From Cytobacillus purgationiresistens (GTDB lineage: Bacteria > Bacillota > Bacilli > Bacillales > Cytobacillaceae), in contig NZ_JAUSUB010000025.1 of assembly GCF_030813235.1 (NCBI RefSeq), positions 1 to 64,000 of the forward strand: a stretch of 64,000 nucleotides of DNA, given 5' to 3'. The notes under the pieces were generated by a model. That model was not told where the DNA came from and made no database searches. It saw only the letters and a list, made by a program, of their open reading frames with translations. How positions within the stretch are numbered: position 1 is the first letter of the stretch; each line of letters begins with the position of its first letter. Below, in pieces: positions 31,634 to 42,702 of this stretch. A program made the position numbers and the translations under genes.

Positions 31634-33712
31634 ATGGCAAGAGAGTTCTCCTTAGATAATACTCGTAATATCGGTATCATGGCTCATATTGATGCTGGTA
31701 AGACAACTACAACAGAGCGTGTACTCTATTACACAGGCCGTATCCATAAAATTGGAGAAACTCACGAAGGTGCTTCTCAAATGGACTGGATGGAACAAGA
31801 GCAAGAGCGTGGAATTACAATCACTTCCGCTGCTACCACTGCTCAATGGAAAGGCCATCGCGTCAACATCATTGACACACCTGGACACGTAGACTTCACG
31901 GTTGAAGTTGAACGTTCACTTCGTGTTCTTGATGGAGCTGTTGCAGTATTGGATGCTCAATCTGGTGTTGAGCCTCAAACTGAAACAGTTTGGCGTCAAG
32001 CAACAACTTACGGTGTACCACGCGTGGTATTTGTAAACAAAATGGATAAACTAGGTGCGGATTTCTTGTATTCATTGAAGACAATTCATGATCGTTTACA
32101 AGCAAATGCAGCTGCTATTCAATTGCCAATCGGTGCTGAAGATGAATTCGAAGGCATCATTGATCTTATTGAAATGAAAGCTACGTTCTACGGTAATGAC
32201 TTAGGTACTGATATCGAAGAACGTGAAATCCCTGCTGAATACATGGATCAGGCTGAAGAATACCGTGAAAAACTAATTGAAGCGGTTGCTGAACTTGATG
32301 AAGATTTAATGGAGAAATACCTTGGCGGAGAAGAGATCTCTAATGATGAGCTTAAAGCTGCAATCCGTAAAGGTACTGTAAACGTTGAATTCTATCCTGT
32401 AATCTGTGGTTCTGCCTTCAAAAACAAAGGTGTACAAAAAATGCTTGATGCAGTAATTGCATATCTTCCATCTCCGTTAGATGTACCTTCAATTAAAGGT
32501 ACAATTCCGGATACAGAAGATGAAGTAACTCGTCCTTCAAGTGACGACGCGCCATTCTCTGCACTTGCATTTAAAGTAATGACTGACCCTTATGTTGGTA
32601 AGCTGACTTTCTTCCGTGTGTACTCTGGTACATTAAACTCAGGATCTTATGTACAAAACTCTACTAAAGGTAAGCGTGAGCGCGTAGGACGTATCCTTCA
32701 AATGCATGCTAACTCTCGTGAAGAGATTTCTGTTGTTCACGCTGGAGATATCGCTGCAGCGGTAGGTCTTAAAGACACTACTACTGGTGATACACTTTGT
32801 GATGAAAAAGACCTGGTTATCCTTGAGTCTATGGAATTCCCAGAGCCGGTTATTCAATTGTCTATCGAGCCTAAATCTAAGGCTGACCAAGATAAAATGA
32901 CAACTGCTCTTCAAAAACTCCAAGAAGAAGATCCTACCTTCCGTGCGCATACTGACCAAGAAACTGGCCAGGTAATTATCGCAGGTATGGGTGAGCTTCA
33001 CCTTGATATCCTAGTTGACCGTATGCGTCGTGAATTTAAAGTGGAAGCTAACGTTGGTGCTCCTCAAGTTGCCTATCGTGAAACTTTCCGTGCTTCAGCA
33101 AATGTTGAAGGTAAATTTGCACGTCAATCTGGTGGACGTGGACAATTCGGACACGTTTGGATTGAATTCTCTCCAAACGAAGAAGGAAAAGGTTTTGAAT
33201 TTATTAACGGTATCGTTGGTGGTGTTGTTCCACGTGAATACATCCCTGCTGTACAAGCTGGTTTAGTAGATGCCCTTGATAGAGGTGTTCTTGCTGGCTA
33301 TCCGTTAGTTGATATCAAAGCTAGACTATTTGACGGATCTTATCATGATGTTGACTCATCTGAAATGGCGTTCAAAATTGCCGCTTCAATGGCACTTAAA
33401 AACGCTGCTTCTAAATGTAGCCCAGTCATTCTTGAGCCGGTGATGAAAATTGAAGTAATCATGCCTGAAGAATACCTTGGAGATATCATGGGTAATATTA
33501 CATCACGTCGTGGTCGTGTAGAAGGTATGGAAGCTCGCGGAAATGCGCAAGTTGTTCGTGCTATGGTACCACTTTCTGAAATGTTCGGATATGCAACTTC
33601 ACTTCGTTCTAGCACACAAGGACGCGGAGTGTTCTCAATGCATTTCGATCACTATGAAGAAGTACCTAAATCGATTTCAGAAGAAATCATCAAAAAAAAT
33701 AAAGGTGAATAA
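31634..33712 (+). CDS. fusA: Elongation factor G
   Basis: Translocase GTPase. The 692 residues start with the G domain (G1 [12 protein letters not shown], switch [15 protein letters not shown]) and continue through domains II-V, with domain IV around [13 protein letters not shown] and the C-terminal [11 protein letters not shown] part. Length and order equal those of Bacillus EF-G. It is 54 nt from rpsG, with AAGGAG before the ATG. Confidence 0.98.
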   Translation: MAREFSLDNTRNIGIMAHIDAGKTTTTERVLYYTGRIHKIGETHEGASQMDWMEQEQERGITITSAATTAQWKGHRVNIIDTPGHVDFTVEVERSLRVLDGAVAVLDAQSGVEPQTETVWRQATTYGVPRVVFVNKMDKLGADFLYSLKTIHDRLQANAAAIQLPIGAEDEFEGIIDLIEMKATFYGNDLGTDIEEREIPAEYMDQAEEYREKLIEAVAELDEDLMEKYLGGEEISNDELKAAIRKGTVNVEFYPVICGSAFKNKGVQKMLDAVIAYLPSPLDVPSIKGTIPDTEDEVTRPSSDDAPFSALAFKVMTDPYVGKLTFFRVYSGTLNSGSYVQNSTKGKRERVGRILQMHANSREEISVVHAGDIAAAVGLKDTTTGDTLCDEKDLVILESMEFPEPVIQLSIEPKSKADQDKMTTALQKLQEEDPTFRAHTDQETGQVIIAGMGELHLDILVDRMRREFKVEANVGAPQVAYRETFRASANVEGKFARQSGGRGQFGHVWIEFSPNEEGKGFEFINGIVGGVVPREYIPAVQAGLVDALDRGVLAGYPLVDIKARLFDGSYHDVDSSEMAFKIAASMALKNAASKCSPVILEPVMKIEVIMPEEYLGDIMGNITSRRGRVEGMEARGNAQVVRAMVPLSEMFGYATSLRSSTQGRGVFSMHFDHYEEVPKSISEEIIKKNKGE

Positions 33713-33759
33713 TTGATTTTACCTTTTTATTCGAGTATAACTACTATTGTAAGTAACAA

Positions 33760-33789
33760 GGCTTCGGAAAGTATTAACGATCCGAAGCC
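33760..33789 (+). promoter_or_regulatory. Hairpin between fusA and tuf
   Basis: Perfect 9-bp stem GGCTTCGGA (33760-33768) with TCCGAAGCC (33781-33789) over a 12-nt loop. No T run follows. It may be a processing or stability site separating the very abundant tuf message. Confidence 0.6.
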
Positions 33790-33832
33790 AATCAAATACT
33801 TAATCTTTTAAAATTAAAGGAGGATTTTTCAA

Positions 33833-35020
33833 ATGGCTAAAGAAAAATTTGACCGTTCAAAACCCCATGTTAACATCGGAACTATCGGACACGTTGACCA
33901 TGGTAAAACTACTTTAACAGCAGCAATCACAACTGTACTTGCGAAAGCAGGCGGCGGTGAAGCTCGCGGATATGACCAAATCGACGCAGCTCCAGAAGAG
34001 CGTGAGCGTGGAATCACTATCTCAACTGCACACGTTGAGTACGAAACAACAAACCGTCACTATGCACACGTTGACTGCCCAGGACATGCTGACTATGTTA
34101 AAAACATGATCACTGGTGCTGCTCAAATGGATGGTGGGATCCTAGTTGTATCTGCAGCTGATGGCCCAATGCCACAAACTCGTGAGCACATCCTTCTTTC
34201 TCGTCAAGTAGGTGTACCTTACCTTGTTGTATTCATGAACAAATGTGACATGGTAGACGATGAAGAGCTTCTTGAATTAGTAGAAATGGAAGTTCGCGAC
34301 CTTCTTACTGAATATGAGTTCCCTGGTGATGACATTCCTGTAATCAAAGGTTCAGCTCTAAGAGCTCTTGAAGGAGATGCTGCTTGGGAAGAAAAAATCA
34401 ACGAGCTTATGGCTGCTGTTGATGAGTATATCCCAACACCAACTCGTGATACTGAAAAACCATTCATGATGCCAATTGAGGATGTATTCTCAATCACTGG
34501 TCGTGGTACTGTTGCTACAGGTCGTGTAGAGCGTGGACAAGTTAAAGTCGGTGACGTTGTTGACATCACTGGTTTCACTGAAGAGCCAAAACCTACAACT
34601 GTAACAGGTGTTGAAATGTTCCGTAAGCTTCTTGATTATGCAGAAGCTGGAGATAACATCGGTGCACTACTTCGTGGTGTTGCTCGTGAAGATATCCAAC
34701 GTGGGCAAGTACTTGCTAAGCCAGGTACTATCAACCCTCATACAAAATTTAAAGCTGAAGTATATGTTCTTTCAAAAGAAGAGGGTGGACGTCATACTCC
34801 ATTCTTCACAAACTACCGTCCACAGTTCTACTTCCGTACAACTGATGTAACTGGTATTTGTAATCTTCCTGATGGTGTTGAAATGGTTATGCCTGGAGAC
34901 AACATCGAAATGAACGTTGAGCTTATCGCTCCAATCGCTATCGAAGAAGGTACTAAATTCTCTATCCGTGAGGGTGGACGTACTGTAGGCGCTGGCGTAG
35001 TTGCTACTATCGTTGAATAA
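33833..35020 (+). CDS. tuf: Elongation factor Tu
   Basis: Delivers aminoacyl-tRNA to the ribosome. The 395 residues show G1 GHVDHGKT at 19-26, [17 protein letters not shown] and the [12 protein letters not shown] start of domain II. The codon choice is strongly biased, as in other highly expressed genes here. AAAGGAGG precedes the ATG. It ends the str operon. In B. subtilis ybaC and then rpsJ follow; here a minus-strand methionine operon intervenes. Confidence 0.98.
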   Translation: MAKEKFDRSKPHVNIGTIGHVDHGKTTLTAAITTVLAKAGGGEARGYDQIDAAPEERERGITISTAHVEYETTNRHYAHVDCPGHADYVKNMITGAAQMDGGILVVSAADGPMPQTREHILLSRQVGVPYLVVFMNKCDMVDDEELLELVEMEVRDLLTEYEFPGDDIPVIKGSALRALEGDAAWEEKINELMAAVDEYIPTPTRDTEKPFMMPIEDVFSITGRGTVATGRVERGQVKVGDVVDITGFTEEPKPTTVTGVEMFRKLLDYAEAGDNIGALLRGVAREDIQRGQVLAKPGTINPHTKFKAEVYVLSKEEGGRHTPFFTNYRPQFYFRTTDVTGICNLPDGVEMVMPGDNIEMNVELIAPIAIEEGTKFSIREGGRTVGAGVVATIVE

Positions 35021-35053
35021 TTAACTTTTAATAACCTGAAGGGGACGCCTTTC

Positions 35054-35090
35054 AAAAAAAAGCAGACGGGACGCCGTCTGCTTTTTTTGT
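35054..35090 (+). terminator. Terminator after tuf
   Basis: AGCAGACGG (35061-35069) and CCGTCTGCT (35074-35082) form a stem preceded by an A run and followed by seven Ts. It is symmetrical and may act from both sides. Confidence 0.92.
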
Positions 35091-35135
35091 TTTAATATGG
35101 CTGTTTTGTATACTTTATTGCTTTTCGCAGGTAGT

Positions 35136-35244
35136 GGTTGATTTCCTCTCTAGGTGCTCGCTTTCCGCGGGGTGGGCGGTGATCCTCCTCGTCGCTATGC
35201 TCTTGCGGGGTCTCACCTGTCCCGCACCTTCCGCTCCATCAACT
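35136..35244. repeat. Bacillaceae intergenic repeat with GTTGAT/ATCAAC ends
   Basis: About 109 bp with terminal inverted repeats GTTGATTTCC and CCGCTCCATCAAC. Read on the minus strand it runs GGAGCGGAAGGTGCGGGACA, GGTGAGACCCCGCAAGAGC, GACGAGGAGGATCACCGCC and CCCCGCGGAAAGCGAGC, then GGAAATCAAC. This is the GGAGCGGAA...GGAAATCAAC element I recall as dispersed across many Bacillaceae genomes. It lies exactly between the tuf terminator and the metH terminator, at one border of the methionine insertion. Confidence 0.8.
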
Positions 35245-35310
35245 GTTTTATCAATGGTTTGTCTTATCAAAACCTATGAAAAAACAACTATCTTTTAGAA
35301 AAGGGCCTTT

Positions 35311-35350
35311 ATAAAAAGAAGAACCTCCATCGAACATTGTTCATGGAGGC
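35311..35350 (-). terminator. Terminator of the methionine operon
   Basis: On the minus strand CCTCCAT and ATGGAGG (35343-35349 and 35324-35330) form a stem with an inner GAACA/TGTTC pairing, followed by CTTCTTTTT. It lies 12 nt beyond the metH stop. Confidence 0.85.
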
Positions 35351-35361
35351 CTTTCTTTTTA

Positions 35362-38300
35362 TTATGCATTAAAATATCTGGCTTCCGGGTGAGCAAATAC
35401 CATTGCAGTGACTGACGCTTCCGGTTCCATCATGAAGCCTTCTGTTAATTGAATACCGATATCTTCTGGGTTTAATATTGTAAATAACTTCGCTTGATCT
35501 TCGAGATTGGGACAGGCCGGATATCCAAAGGAAAATCTTTGTCCCTGATACTTAGCTGAGAACCGTTCCTTCATAGTCATTGTAGGTAAGTCTGGAAAAC
35601 CCCAACGATCGCGCATTTGTCTGTGAATAAATTCAGCTAGTCCTTCTGCTGTTTCTAATGCCAAGGCCTGCAGGGCATGGCTTTCTAAAAAACGACCCTC
35701 ATCTTTCAGTTTTTTTGCTGCTTCTCTTATTCCCTTTCCAGCTGTTACGGCAAAGAATCCTACATAATCCTTCTCATCTGTTCGTAAATAATCAGCTAAA
35801 CAAAGACCAGGCTCTTGCTGCTGTCTTGGAAAATCGAAAGTGGCAATTAATCTGTCCTGTTGTAATGGATTAAAAATATGGATATTATTTTCTACTGATG
35901 TGGCCGGAAAAAATTGATAGACAGCAGACGGCTTTATCCAGTCATTCTGTATGCATTGTGTAATTAATTGATCAATGACTTTCTTGATTTTAGTCGCTTT
36001 TTCATTCCCATCTTTTAATAGTTGTGCAATTCTCCCTTTAACACCGAGATGATTCATAAGCATTTGTTCGTTAATGTAAGGGTAGACATGAGTAAAAGAA
36101 ACTTCTTGCAGCTTATACCTTTGCAAATCCTGTGGAATAAACACATCTGTCTGTTTTATCGTACTTTTTAAAGCCGGTTTCTCTTTTACTAATACAGCTG
36201 TCTCCTTTATTTCTTGAAGTACTGCTGCCTGCTGCTTCCTTTCTAATTGTTCATGCACTAGCTGATTAAAGCTGTCTGGAATACGGATTTCATTGGCTAA
36301 GCTTAATCCGGTCATGGCGTCTTTGGCATACAAGACTAGTCCGTCATAATTTTGGGCAATCTTTGTATTCGTGAATTTACGAGATAGAGCTGCTCCTCCA
36401 ACTAGGATAGGGGTAGATATCCCAGCCTGTTTCATATCTTGGGCGGTTAACATCATTTGCTGTGCAGACTTTACAAGTAAACCTGAGAGCCCAATAATAT
36501 CGGGTTTTTCTAAATGCACGGCTTTAATTAATTCTGCTGATGTAACTTTTATCCCCAAGTCAATAATCTGGTAGCCATTATTTGATAATATGATATCCAC
36601 AAGGTTTTTCCCAATATCATGGACATCTCCTTTAACCGTGGCTAATAGAACTCTTCCTTTATTTACTGCTGCAGCTCCTTTTTCCATAAAGGGTTCTAAA
36701 TGGGCTACAGCTGCCTTCATTACTTCTGCGCTTTGTAAAACCTCAGCAACAATGAGCTGATTATCGTTAAATAATCTTCCTACTTCCTTCATGCCATCCA
36801 TTAAAGGGCCATTAATTATTTCTAAAGGCGTCTCGAATTTCATCCGTGCATTTTCTAAATCAGCAATGAGGCCTTCCTTTGTTCCTTCTATTATATAGCT
36901 TGCAAGACGCTCTTCCAGTGTGAGGTGAGAACGAGGGACTTTAGCTTCCTTTTTTTTATCGCGATAAAATGCTGTGAAATCAGTAAGTGCTTTATCAGTT
37001 GTTTCAAATAATAAACGTTCGGCCTGTTGTACTTCATTGTTAGGTATAGAAGGGAATCGTTCAAGTTTCTCTGTATTTACTAAGGCATAGTCTAATCCTG
37101 CCTGTGTGCAATGATATAGAAATACTGAATTGAGTATCTCTCTGCCTACTGGTGGAAGACCGAATGACACATTACTGATACCTAATATCGTCTTTGTTTC
37201 AGGGAAGTGCTGTTTGATTAATTTGATGCCTTCAACCGTGGCTTTTGCTGAACCAATATATTGTTCATCTCCGGTGCCGACAGGAAATACAAGCGGATCA
37301 AAGATAATATCCTGCGGGTTCATGCCATATTGATGAACGAGTAAATGGTAGGATCGTTTAGCGATTTCCAGTTTCCGATCAGCGGTGACTCCCATACCTT
37401 CTTCATCTATCGTGCCTACAACAACAGCCGCCCCGAAAGTATGAATAAGGGGCGCGATATTGGCGAATCTCTCTTCTCCATCCTCTAGATTAATGGAATT
37501 AATGATCGCCTTGCCTTGAGAGTAGGTCAGTGCTTTTGCGATGACCTCATCATCAGTTGAATCGATCACAAGAGGGACCTTTATTTTTTTAGTTGCTTCA
37601 ATCAGGAAGTGTTCCATATCTGCCAGCTCATCTCTGTCTGGATCCGCTAAGCAAATATCGATGACATGTGCACCTCCTTTTACTTGAGCTCTTGCCACCT
37701 CTGCTGCTTCCTCATATTTTCCTTCATTGATGAGCCGTTTGAATTTACGGGAGCCAATCACATTTGTCCGTTCCCCGACCATGATAGGCCTGAGGGAAGG
37801 TTCGTATATTAACGGTTCTATGCCGGAAATTTGATGTTGAGCTTGCTTGGATATGATTCTTGGTGAAAACCCTTTAAGTGCTTCAGCTATAGCTGAGATA
37901 TGTTCAGGTGTAGTACCGCAGCAGCCCCCTACGATATTGAGCCATCCTTGTTCGGCAAAACCAGCCAGCTTTGCAGCTAATGTTTGTGGCGTTTCATGAT
38001 AATGCCCTTCCTCATCCGGTAAACCTGCATTTGGATAACAGCTAATGGCAGTCGAGGCAATATGAGAAAGCGAACGTATATGTTCCTGCATAAATTCCGG
38101 TCCGGTTGCACAATTAAGACCTACGGCAATGGGGTTCATATGTTCAACTGATATATAGAAGGATTCAATGTTTTGACCTGCAAGCGTGGTTCCCATAGGC
38201 TCAATGGTACCGGACACGATTAACGGTAATTTTATTCCGGTCTTGTCAAAAGCTCTTTCGATGCCGACATATCCTGCTTTTACGTTTAGCAGGTCTTGAC

Positions 38301-38790
38301 TGGTTTCTAATAGAAGCAAGTCAGCGCCGCCGTCTATCAAACCGGTTGCTTGTTCTTTATAATGGTCGGCCAATTCCTTGAAGGATGTTCCGCCTGTTAC
38401 GCTCAGTGTTTTCGTCGTTGGCCCCATCGATCCTGCGACAAATCGAGGGGAGGAGACTGTGGAAAATCTCCCAGCAGCTTTTTTAGCGATTTCTGCTGCT
38501 ATTTTATTGATTTCATAACTTTTTTCACCGAGTCCATATTCATCAAGTACGATTTTTGTTGCGCCAAATGTATTTGTTTCTATAATATCTGCGCCGGCTA
38601 TTAAGTATTGCTCGTGAATGGATTGGATGGTTGCCGGGATTGTGATATTTAAGAACTCATTGCAGCCTTCATATTGTTCTCCGCCAAAATCAGCTGCTGT
38701 TAAATTCGCTTGTTGCAGCATCGTTCCCATTGCTCCATCCATAATGAGGATTTTTTCCTTTAAAATCTTAGTGAGTGTTGGTTTGGACAT
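35362..38790 (-). CDS. metH: Cobalamin-dependent methionine synthase
   Basis: Methylates homocysteine from 5-methyl-THF through B12. Across 1142 residues the full module order is present: homocysteine domain (1-310) with zinc cysteines in LNCATG (near 228) and GGCCGT (near 288), pterin-binding domain (about 330-590), cobalamin cap and Rossmann domain with DVHDIGKN near 722 giving the axial histidine, and the AdoMet reactivation domain (about 890-1140) with [14 protein letters not shown]. The ATG at 38790 has GGAGGG 7 nt upstream and overlaps yitJ by 23 nt. A longer frame to 38829 is possible but lacks a binding site. It implies B12 synthesis or uptake. Confidence 0.96.
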   Translation of the reverse strand: MSKPTLTKILKEKILIMDGAMGTMLQQANLTAADFGGEQYEGCNEFLNITIPATIQSIHEQYLIAGADIIETNTFGATKIVLDEYGLGEKSYEINKIAAEIAKKAAGRFSTVSSPRFVAGSMGPTTKTLSVTGGTSFKELADHYKEQATGLIDGGADLLLLETSQDLLNVKAGYVGIERAFDKTGIKLPLIVSGTIEPMGTTLAGQNIESFYISVEHMNPIAVGLNCATGPEFMQEHIRSLSHIASTAISCYPNAGLPDEEGHYHETPQTLAAKLAGFAEQGWLNIVGGCCGTTPEHISAIAEALKGFSPRIISKQAQHQISGIEPLIYEPSLRPIMVGERTNVIGSRKFKRLINEGKYEEAAEVARAQVKGGAHVIDICLADPDRDELADMEHFLIEATKKIKVPLVIDSTDDEVIAKALTYSQGKAIINSINLEDGEERFANIAPLIHTFGAAVVVGTIDEEGMGVTADRKLEIAKRSYHLLVHQYGMNPQDIIFDPLVFPVGTGDEQYIGSAKATVEGIKLIKQHFPETKTILGISNVSFGLPPVGREILNSVFLYHCTQAGLDYALVNTEKLERFPSIPNNEVQQAERLLFETTDKALTDFTAFYRDKKKEAKVPRSHLTLEERLASYIIEGTKEGLIADLENARMKFETPLEIINGPLMDGMKEVGRLFNDNQLIVAEVLQSAEVMKAAVAHLEPFMEKGAAAVNKGRVLLATVKGDVHDIGKNLVDIILSNNGYQIIDLGIKVTSAELIKAVHLEKPDIIGLSGLLVKSAQQMMLTAQDMKQAGISTPILVGGAALSRKFTNTKIAQNYDGLVLYAKDAMTGLSLANEIRIPDSFNQLVHEQLERKQQAAVLQEIKETAVLVKEKPALKSTIKQTDVFIPQDLQRYKLQEVSFTHVYPYINEQMLMNHLGVKGRIAQLLKDGNEKATKIKKVIDQLITQCIQNDWIKPSAVYQFFPATSVENNIHIFNPLQQDRLIATFDFPRQQQEPGLCLADYLRTDEKDYVGFFAVTAGKGIREAAKKLKDEGRFLESHALQALALETAEGLAEFIHRQMRDRWGFPDLPTMTMKERFSAKYQGQRFSFGYPACPNLEDQAKLFTILNPEDIGIQLTEGFMMEPEASVTAMVFAHPEARYFNA

Positions 38791-40630
38791 GGTTTTCCCT
38801 CCTGGATTGTTGATCTTTGCTGTGCACATAAGATGCTAACTCGACTGTTAATTGATAGCGTAAAAAAGGTGTGATTAAATAAATGCCGTTAAATAACTCC
38901 ATCGCTGTATCAATTAAGGATTTTGCGATAGCGATCCCTTCAATCTCTGCCGCCTGCGGATTGTCACTATAGGAAGCCATACGCGTCCTTATCACTTGAT
39001 CGATTTTAATACCAGGCACTTCATGATGCAGGTATTCGGCATTTTTGCTGCTTGTTAATGGCATGATGCCTATATAAATGGGAGCGGATAAATGTTTTGT
39101 AGCCTCATGTATCTTCAAGAGCTGCTCCTCGGAAAATATCGGCTGGGAGATAAAGTAGTCTGCTCCATATCTTATTTTTTTCTCTAATCGATGGACTGAT
39201 TTCTCCAAGGCTTTAACATGAGGGTTAAAAGCAGCTCCAACGGAAAAGATCGTTTTCTGGCCCAAATCATTACCTGTAGGAGAGAGCCCTTTATTAAATT
39301 GCTGAATCATTTCTATTAATTCAAAAGATGACACGTCAAATACAGAGGAAGCGCCAGGAAAGTTCCCGACTCTTGCTGGATCTCCTGTGACGGCAAGAAT
39401 ATCATGGATCCCTAGTGTATGAAGACCCATCAGGTGAGATTGCAGTCCGATAATATTACGGTCACGGCAAGCGATATGTACAAGCGGGCGCAAGTTTAGA
39501 TCTGTTTTTACTAGATGCGCAAGAGCCTCATTTGCAACTCGTGGGGTAGCCAATGAATTATCTGCGAGTGTGAGCGCATCAATGCCTGCTTCTTTAAGCG
39601 CTTTTGCTCCTTCAAAAAACTTGGCAGTATTTAATTTCCTTGGCGGATCGAGCTCAACGATAATTGAGCGCTGATGTTTTGCAAGTTCCTGTAGTGGTTT
39701 GTCTGTGCGATTAACGATAATCGGATGATCTTTTACTTTGATGGCTGGGTGACGAACTGTTTTTGAAACGATAGGCACTGCTTGTTTTAATTCTTCTGCA
39801 AATGCACGAATATGGTTAGGGGTAGTACCGCAGCAGCCTCCAAGTAATCTTATCCCTTGCTGTAGAAAAGGGCGGGCGGACTTTCTAAAATAGTCCACAT
39901 CTTCCTCATATTGAATTCGTCCGTCTATATAAGCCGGTAAGCTGGCGTTTGGATAGGCGGAAAGGTAGGTATGCTGAGGAAGTGGAACCTGTTCAAGTGT
40001 TTCCAGCATATGATGCGGTCCCAGCCGGCAGTTTAGCCCTACGATATCTGCTCCATGATTCTCCAATCTCTCGAATGCATCCTTTACGGAGGTCTGATCT
40101 TGCAGAATGCCCGATTCCTGGAGTGAAACTTGAGCAATAATAGGTATTTCAGTTTCTTTACGAGCGATAGATAAGACAGCTTCAAGTTCTTCTAAGTCAT
40201 AATAGGTTTCTAAAAGCAGGCCATCTACTCCTTCCAAAAGCAGACAATAGAGCTGCTCTCTAAAGCTGCGCTTAATTTCTTCTATAGGAATGGAGAGAGG
40301 ATTAATCCCGCGATTGCCGCCAATTGTTCCGAGTACGTATGTGTCTGCTTGTGCAGCAGCTTTCGCTATTCTTACACCGGCTGTATTTATTTCTTTGACT
40401 GTTTCCTCAAGTCCGTATCTTTTTAACTTTAAGTAGTTTGCAGCATAGGTGTTTGTCTGAATAAGATCTGCACCTGCTGTAACATAGGCTTGGTGTATAT
40501 TTTGAATTTGCGAGGGTGCAGATAGGTTTAATTCTTCGAAACAACTATCTGTACCATAAGAGTAAAGCAATGTCCCCATAGCGCCATCTGCAATTAATAC
40601 CTCGTTCTCCATTTTCTTTAAAAAGGTCAT
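38768..40630 (-). CDS. yitJ: Bifunctional homocysteine S-methyltransferase / methylenetetrahydrofolate reductase (YitJ)
   Basis: 620-residue fusion. The N-terminal half (1-300) is a homocysteine methyltransferase domain with [16 protein letters not shown] and the zinc motif GGCCGTT near 266. The C-terminal half (about 320-600) is a MetF-type MTHFR barrel ([31 protein letters not shown]), which supplies 5-methyl-THF to MetH. The start ATG is behind GAGGAGAAGAG and overlaps the metC stop by 4 nt (ATGA). The same fusion exists in B. subtilis, where it is S-box controlled. It is co-transcribed between metC and metH. Confidence 0.95.
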   Translation of the reverse strand: MTFLKKMENEVLIADGAMGTLLYSYGTDSCFEELNLSAPSQIQNIHQAYVTAGADLIQTNTYAANYLKLKRYGLEETVKEINTAGVRIAKAAAQADTYVLGTIGGNRGINPLSIPIEEIKRSFREQLYCLLLEGVDGLLLETYYDLEELEAVLSIARKETEIPIIAQVSLQESGILQDQTSVKDAFERLENHGADIVGLNCRLGPHHMLETLEQVPLPQHTYLSAYPNASLPAYIDGRIQYEEDVDYFRKSARPFLQQGIRLLGGCCGTTPNHIRAFAEELKQAVPIVSKTVRHPAIKVKDHPIIVNRTDKPLQELAKHQRSIIVELDPPRKLNTAKFFEGAKALKEAGIDALTLADNSLATPRVANEALAHLVKTDLNLRPLVHIACRDRNIIGLQSHLMGLHTLGIHDILAVTGDPARVGNFPGASSVFDVSSFELIEMIQQFNKGLSPTGNDLGQKTIFSVGAAFNPHVKALEKSVHRLEKKIRYGADYFISQPIFSEEQLLKIHEATKHLSAPIYIGIMPLTSSKNAEYLHHEVPGIKIDQVIRTRMASYSDNPQAAEIEGIAIAKSLIDTAMELFNGIYLITPFLRYQLTVELASYVHSKDQQSRRENHVQTNTH

Positions 40631-41811
40631 TGCTCTTCTCCTCGTCGGTTGATTTGATAATGACGATTCTCTAAGGCAAAAGAAAAGTCATTCATCAGGT
40701 CATCCACATCCTCAAGACCAACAGAAAGGCGCAGCAGGCGTCTATTAATGCCTAGCTTTTCTCTTTCCTTCTCTGGGAGAGAAGCATGGGACATGTTTGC
40801 AGGATAGGATAAAATCGATTCTACAGCACCTAAGCTAACAGCAAATACGGGAATTTTCACTTTTGAAATGAATGCATGAATAGCCTCTTCATCCTTTAAT
40901 TCAAAGGAGAGAACAGCTCCGGGACCACTTGCTTGCCGTCTTTGCAAATGATACTGAGGATGATTTGACAGCCCTGGATAATGTACTTTCTTTATGAGTG
41001 GATGCGACTGAAGGCTAGCAGCAATGTTTTTTGCAGAAGCCTCTGATTGCTTCATCCTTACTGATAAAGTTTTTAGCCCTCTAAGCACGAGCCAGGCATC
41101 CTGAACTCCGAGCACCGCTCCAATCGTATTTTGTAAAAAATATAGTTTTTCTGCTAATTCTTCGTTTTTTACGACAGCTAATCCAGCAAGGACATCACTG
41201 TGACCTGATAAAAATTTAGTGGCACTGTGGATAACTAGATCTGCTCCAAGCAATAACGGTTTTTGTCTGGCAGGAGTTAAAAACGTATTATCCACAAATG
41301 TTAATGCCCCTAACTTTTTTGCAAGATGAGAAATCGCCTTAATATCTGTTACTTTTAGAAGCGGGTTAGACGGTGTTTCAATATAGAAAACTCTTGTATT
41401 ATGCTTAGTAGCTATAATCACCGCCTCCAAATTAGTCATATCAGCAAATGAGTATTCAATCCCCAGTCTAGATAACACCTCGGTCACAAGGCGATAGGTG
41501 CCGCCATAGACATCTTGGGAGAGAACTACATGATCGCCTGCAGATAATAGAAGAAAAGCAGTAGAAATGGCAGCCATCCCCGAGGAAAAAGCAAATCCGC
41601 GGCATCCTTCTTCAAGGTCTGCAATGGCTTGTTCAACTGTTTCTCTTGTAGGATTCAGGCTTCGGCTATAATCGTATTTACCGTACCTCTGGCTATTAGA
41701 TTGATGAAAGGTGGTAGCGTGTTGAATAGGAACACTTACCGCACCTGTTGATGGATCAAATTTATGTTTATTATGCAGGAGCCGTGTTTCAAAGCTATAA
41801 AAGTGAGTCAT
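40627..41811 (-). CDS. metC: Cystathionine beta-lyase
   Basis: PLP enzyme of the Cys/Met metabolism family, converting cystathionine to homocysteine. The 394 residues carry [37 protein letters not shown], the PLP lysine K199 in [11 protein letters not shown], and [20 protein letters not shown]. Similarity to B. subtilis MetC is closer than to the gamma-synthase MetI, so beta-lyase is preferred. A side role as O-acetylhomoserine or cystathionine gamma enzyme cannot be excluded. GGAGGCGG precedes the ATG, which overlaps the upstream small ORF by 4 nt. No metI is present next to it. Confidence 0.93.
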   Translation of the reverse strand: MTHFYSFETRLLHNKHKFDPSTGAVSVPIQHATTFHQSNSQRYGKYDYSRSLNPTRETVEQAIADLEEGCRGFAFSSGMAAISTAFLLLSAGDHVVLSQDVYGGTYRLVTEVLSRLGIEYSFADMTNLEAVIIATKHNTRVFYIETPSNPLLKVTDIKAISHLAKKLGALTFVDNTFLTPARQKPLLLGADLVIHSATKFLSGHSDVLAGLAVVKNEELAEKLYFLQNTIGAVLGVQDAWLVLRGLKTLSVRMKQSEASAKNIAASLQSHPLIKKVHYPGLSNHPQYHLQRRQASGPGAVLSFELKDEEAIHAFISKVKIPVFAVSLGAVESILSYPANMSHASLPEKEREKLGINRRLLRLSVGLEDVDDLMNDFSFALENRHYQINRRGEEQ

Positions 41812-42167
41812 CTTGCCGCCTCCATTTCAAAAAATGAATTATTTGGAAAAGAAAGCGGATATTCAAATGGTGAAAGGCAAGTTTTCTTCATATTGGATAG
41901 CTTTTGGAGAATGAAAGGTAAAATGCTAAATAGCGAATGTGAATGCTCCATTAGGGGTATAGTAGGAGTTTCATTATAGAGGGTGTTCAATTGAGGGGAT
42001 GATTGTATTTCCGCCACATAACAACAGCTTGGATAAATATTACACCAAGATAATTTTACTGACGGAGCAAAGCTGTTGGAGAACAGTCCATCAAATAAAT
42101 GGCTATTATACAAGGAGTTTAAATGAGCTGGGTCAAAATAGAATGATACCTTACTATGTTTCAACAT
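41808..42167 (-). CDS. Unrecognised 119-residue ORF, first frame of the SAM-riboswitch operon
   Basis: I do not recognise this protein. It starts MLKHSKVSFYFDPAHLNSLY and ends [12 protein letters not shown]. The composition is odd: rich in Ser, Leu, Phe, Pro and Asn, with four Cys and almost no Gly. No signal peptide or known motif is seen. For reality: a perfect AGGAGG 7 nt before the ATG, a position directly after the S-box terminator, and an ATGA overlap with metC, whose binding site lies inside it. Against: non-protein-like composition and common rather than highly selected codons. It may be a true small gene, a decayed replacement of metI, or just translated leader that couples metC. Confidence 0.4.
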   Translation of the reverse strand: MLKHSKVSFYFDPAHLNSLYNSHLFDGLFSNSFAPSVKLSWCNIYPSCCYVAEIQSSPQLNTLYNETPTIPLMEHSHSLFSILPFILQKLSNMKKTCLSPFEYPLSFPNNSFFEMEAAR

Positions 42168-42211
42168 GTTATTTCCTCCTGACAACGTATTTACCTTCAT
42201 GGCAGTAAAAC

Positions 42212-42372
42212 ACAAAAAAAGCCTTCGAGAAGAAGACTTAATCATTATTGTCCGCTTCTCATCTTTCAAGTTTAAAAATATAAACTTGCAGGAATTAGCA
42301 CCTTTTCAATGTAGAACATTGATGGTTGCTGAGGTGTCATAGGGCCATACCCTCGACCTCTCTTGATAAGAA
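42212..42372 (-). promoter_or_regulatory. SAM-I riboswitch (S-box)
   Basis: Minus-strand RNA reads CTTATCAAGAGAGG, then GAGGGTATGGCCCTATGACACC and CAGCAACC, AAGGTGCTAATTCC, and closes P1 with GATGAG pairing back to CTTATC. These are the hallmark S-box blocks, including the GGCCC...GCAACC core. The 3' strand of P1 (GAGAAG) can alternatively pair with CTTCTC before GAAGGCTTTTTTT, forming the terminator. With SAM bound, the operon should be off. Confidence 0.95.
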
Positions 42373-42391
42373 AGAATATTTAATTGACTAA

Positions 42392-42420
42392 AATTTACAT
42401 CAACATGACTTTAATGTCAA
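42392..42420 (-). promoter_or_regulatory. SigA-type promoter of the methionine operon
   Basis: On the minus strand TTGACA (42420-42415), exact 17-nt spacer, TAAATT (42397-42392), just ahead of the S-box. It is divergent from the S10 promoters about 160 nt away. Confidence 0.7.
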
Positions 42421-42575
42421 TATATATTTTAAAAATTCTAATTTTTATTTAAGGAGATTATAGCTGTTTTAGATATATAGATATTATTAATTATAGAAGG
42501 AAGTCGAAATAAAATCATATCAAACCCGTTGAATTGATTTCAAAAATAGAAAATGCTGTAAAGAAATATAACTAC

Positions 42576-42604
42576 TTGAAAAGAGGATATTGAGCCGTTA
42601 TAAT
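42576..42604 (+). promoter_or_regulatory. S10 operon promoter P1
   Basis: TTGAAA (42576-42581), 17-nt spacer, TATAAT (42599-42604). Confidence 0.75.
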
Positions 42605-42643
42605 AGTAAAAGTGTGCAGAACAGAGAGGTTTGCAATATTAAC

Positions 42644-42672
42644 TTGCATTTCATTCTAGGTTTTTGTATAAT
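42644..42672 (+). promoter_or_regulatory. S10 operon promoter P2
   Basis: TTGCAT (42644-42649), 17-nt spacer, TATAAT (42667-42672). It is in tandem with P1, 68 nt downstream, about 130 nt before rpsJ. Confidence 0.75.
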
Positions 42673-42702
42673 AGACAATGTTGGTCTTTGACTTGCGATG
42701 AT

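Noticed and set aside
41764..42208. Plus-strand frames of about 70 codons opposite the small met ORF
   Set aside because: No binding sites, they overlap metC and the riboswitch region in antisense, and show no recognisable protein features.
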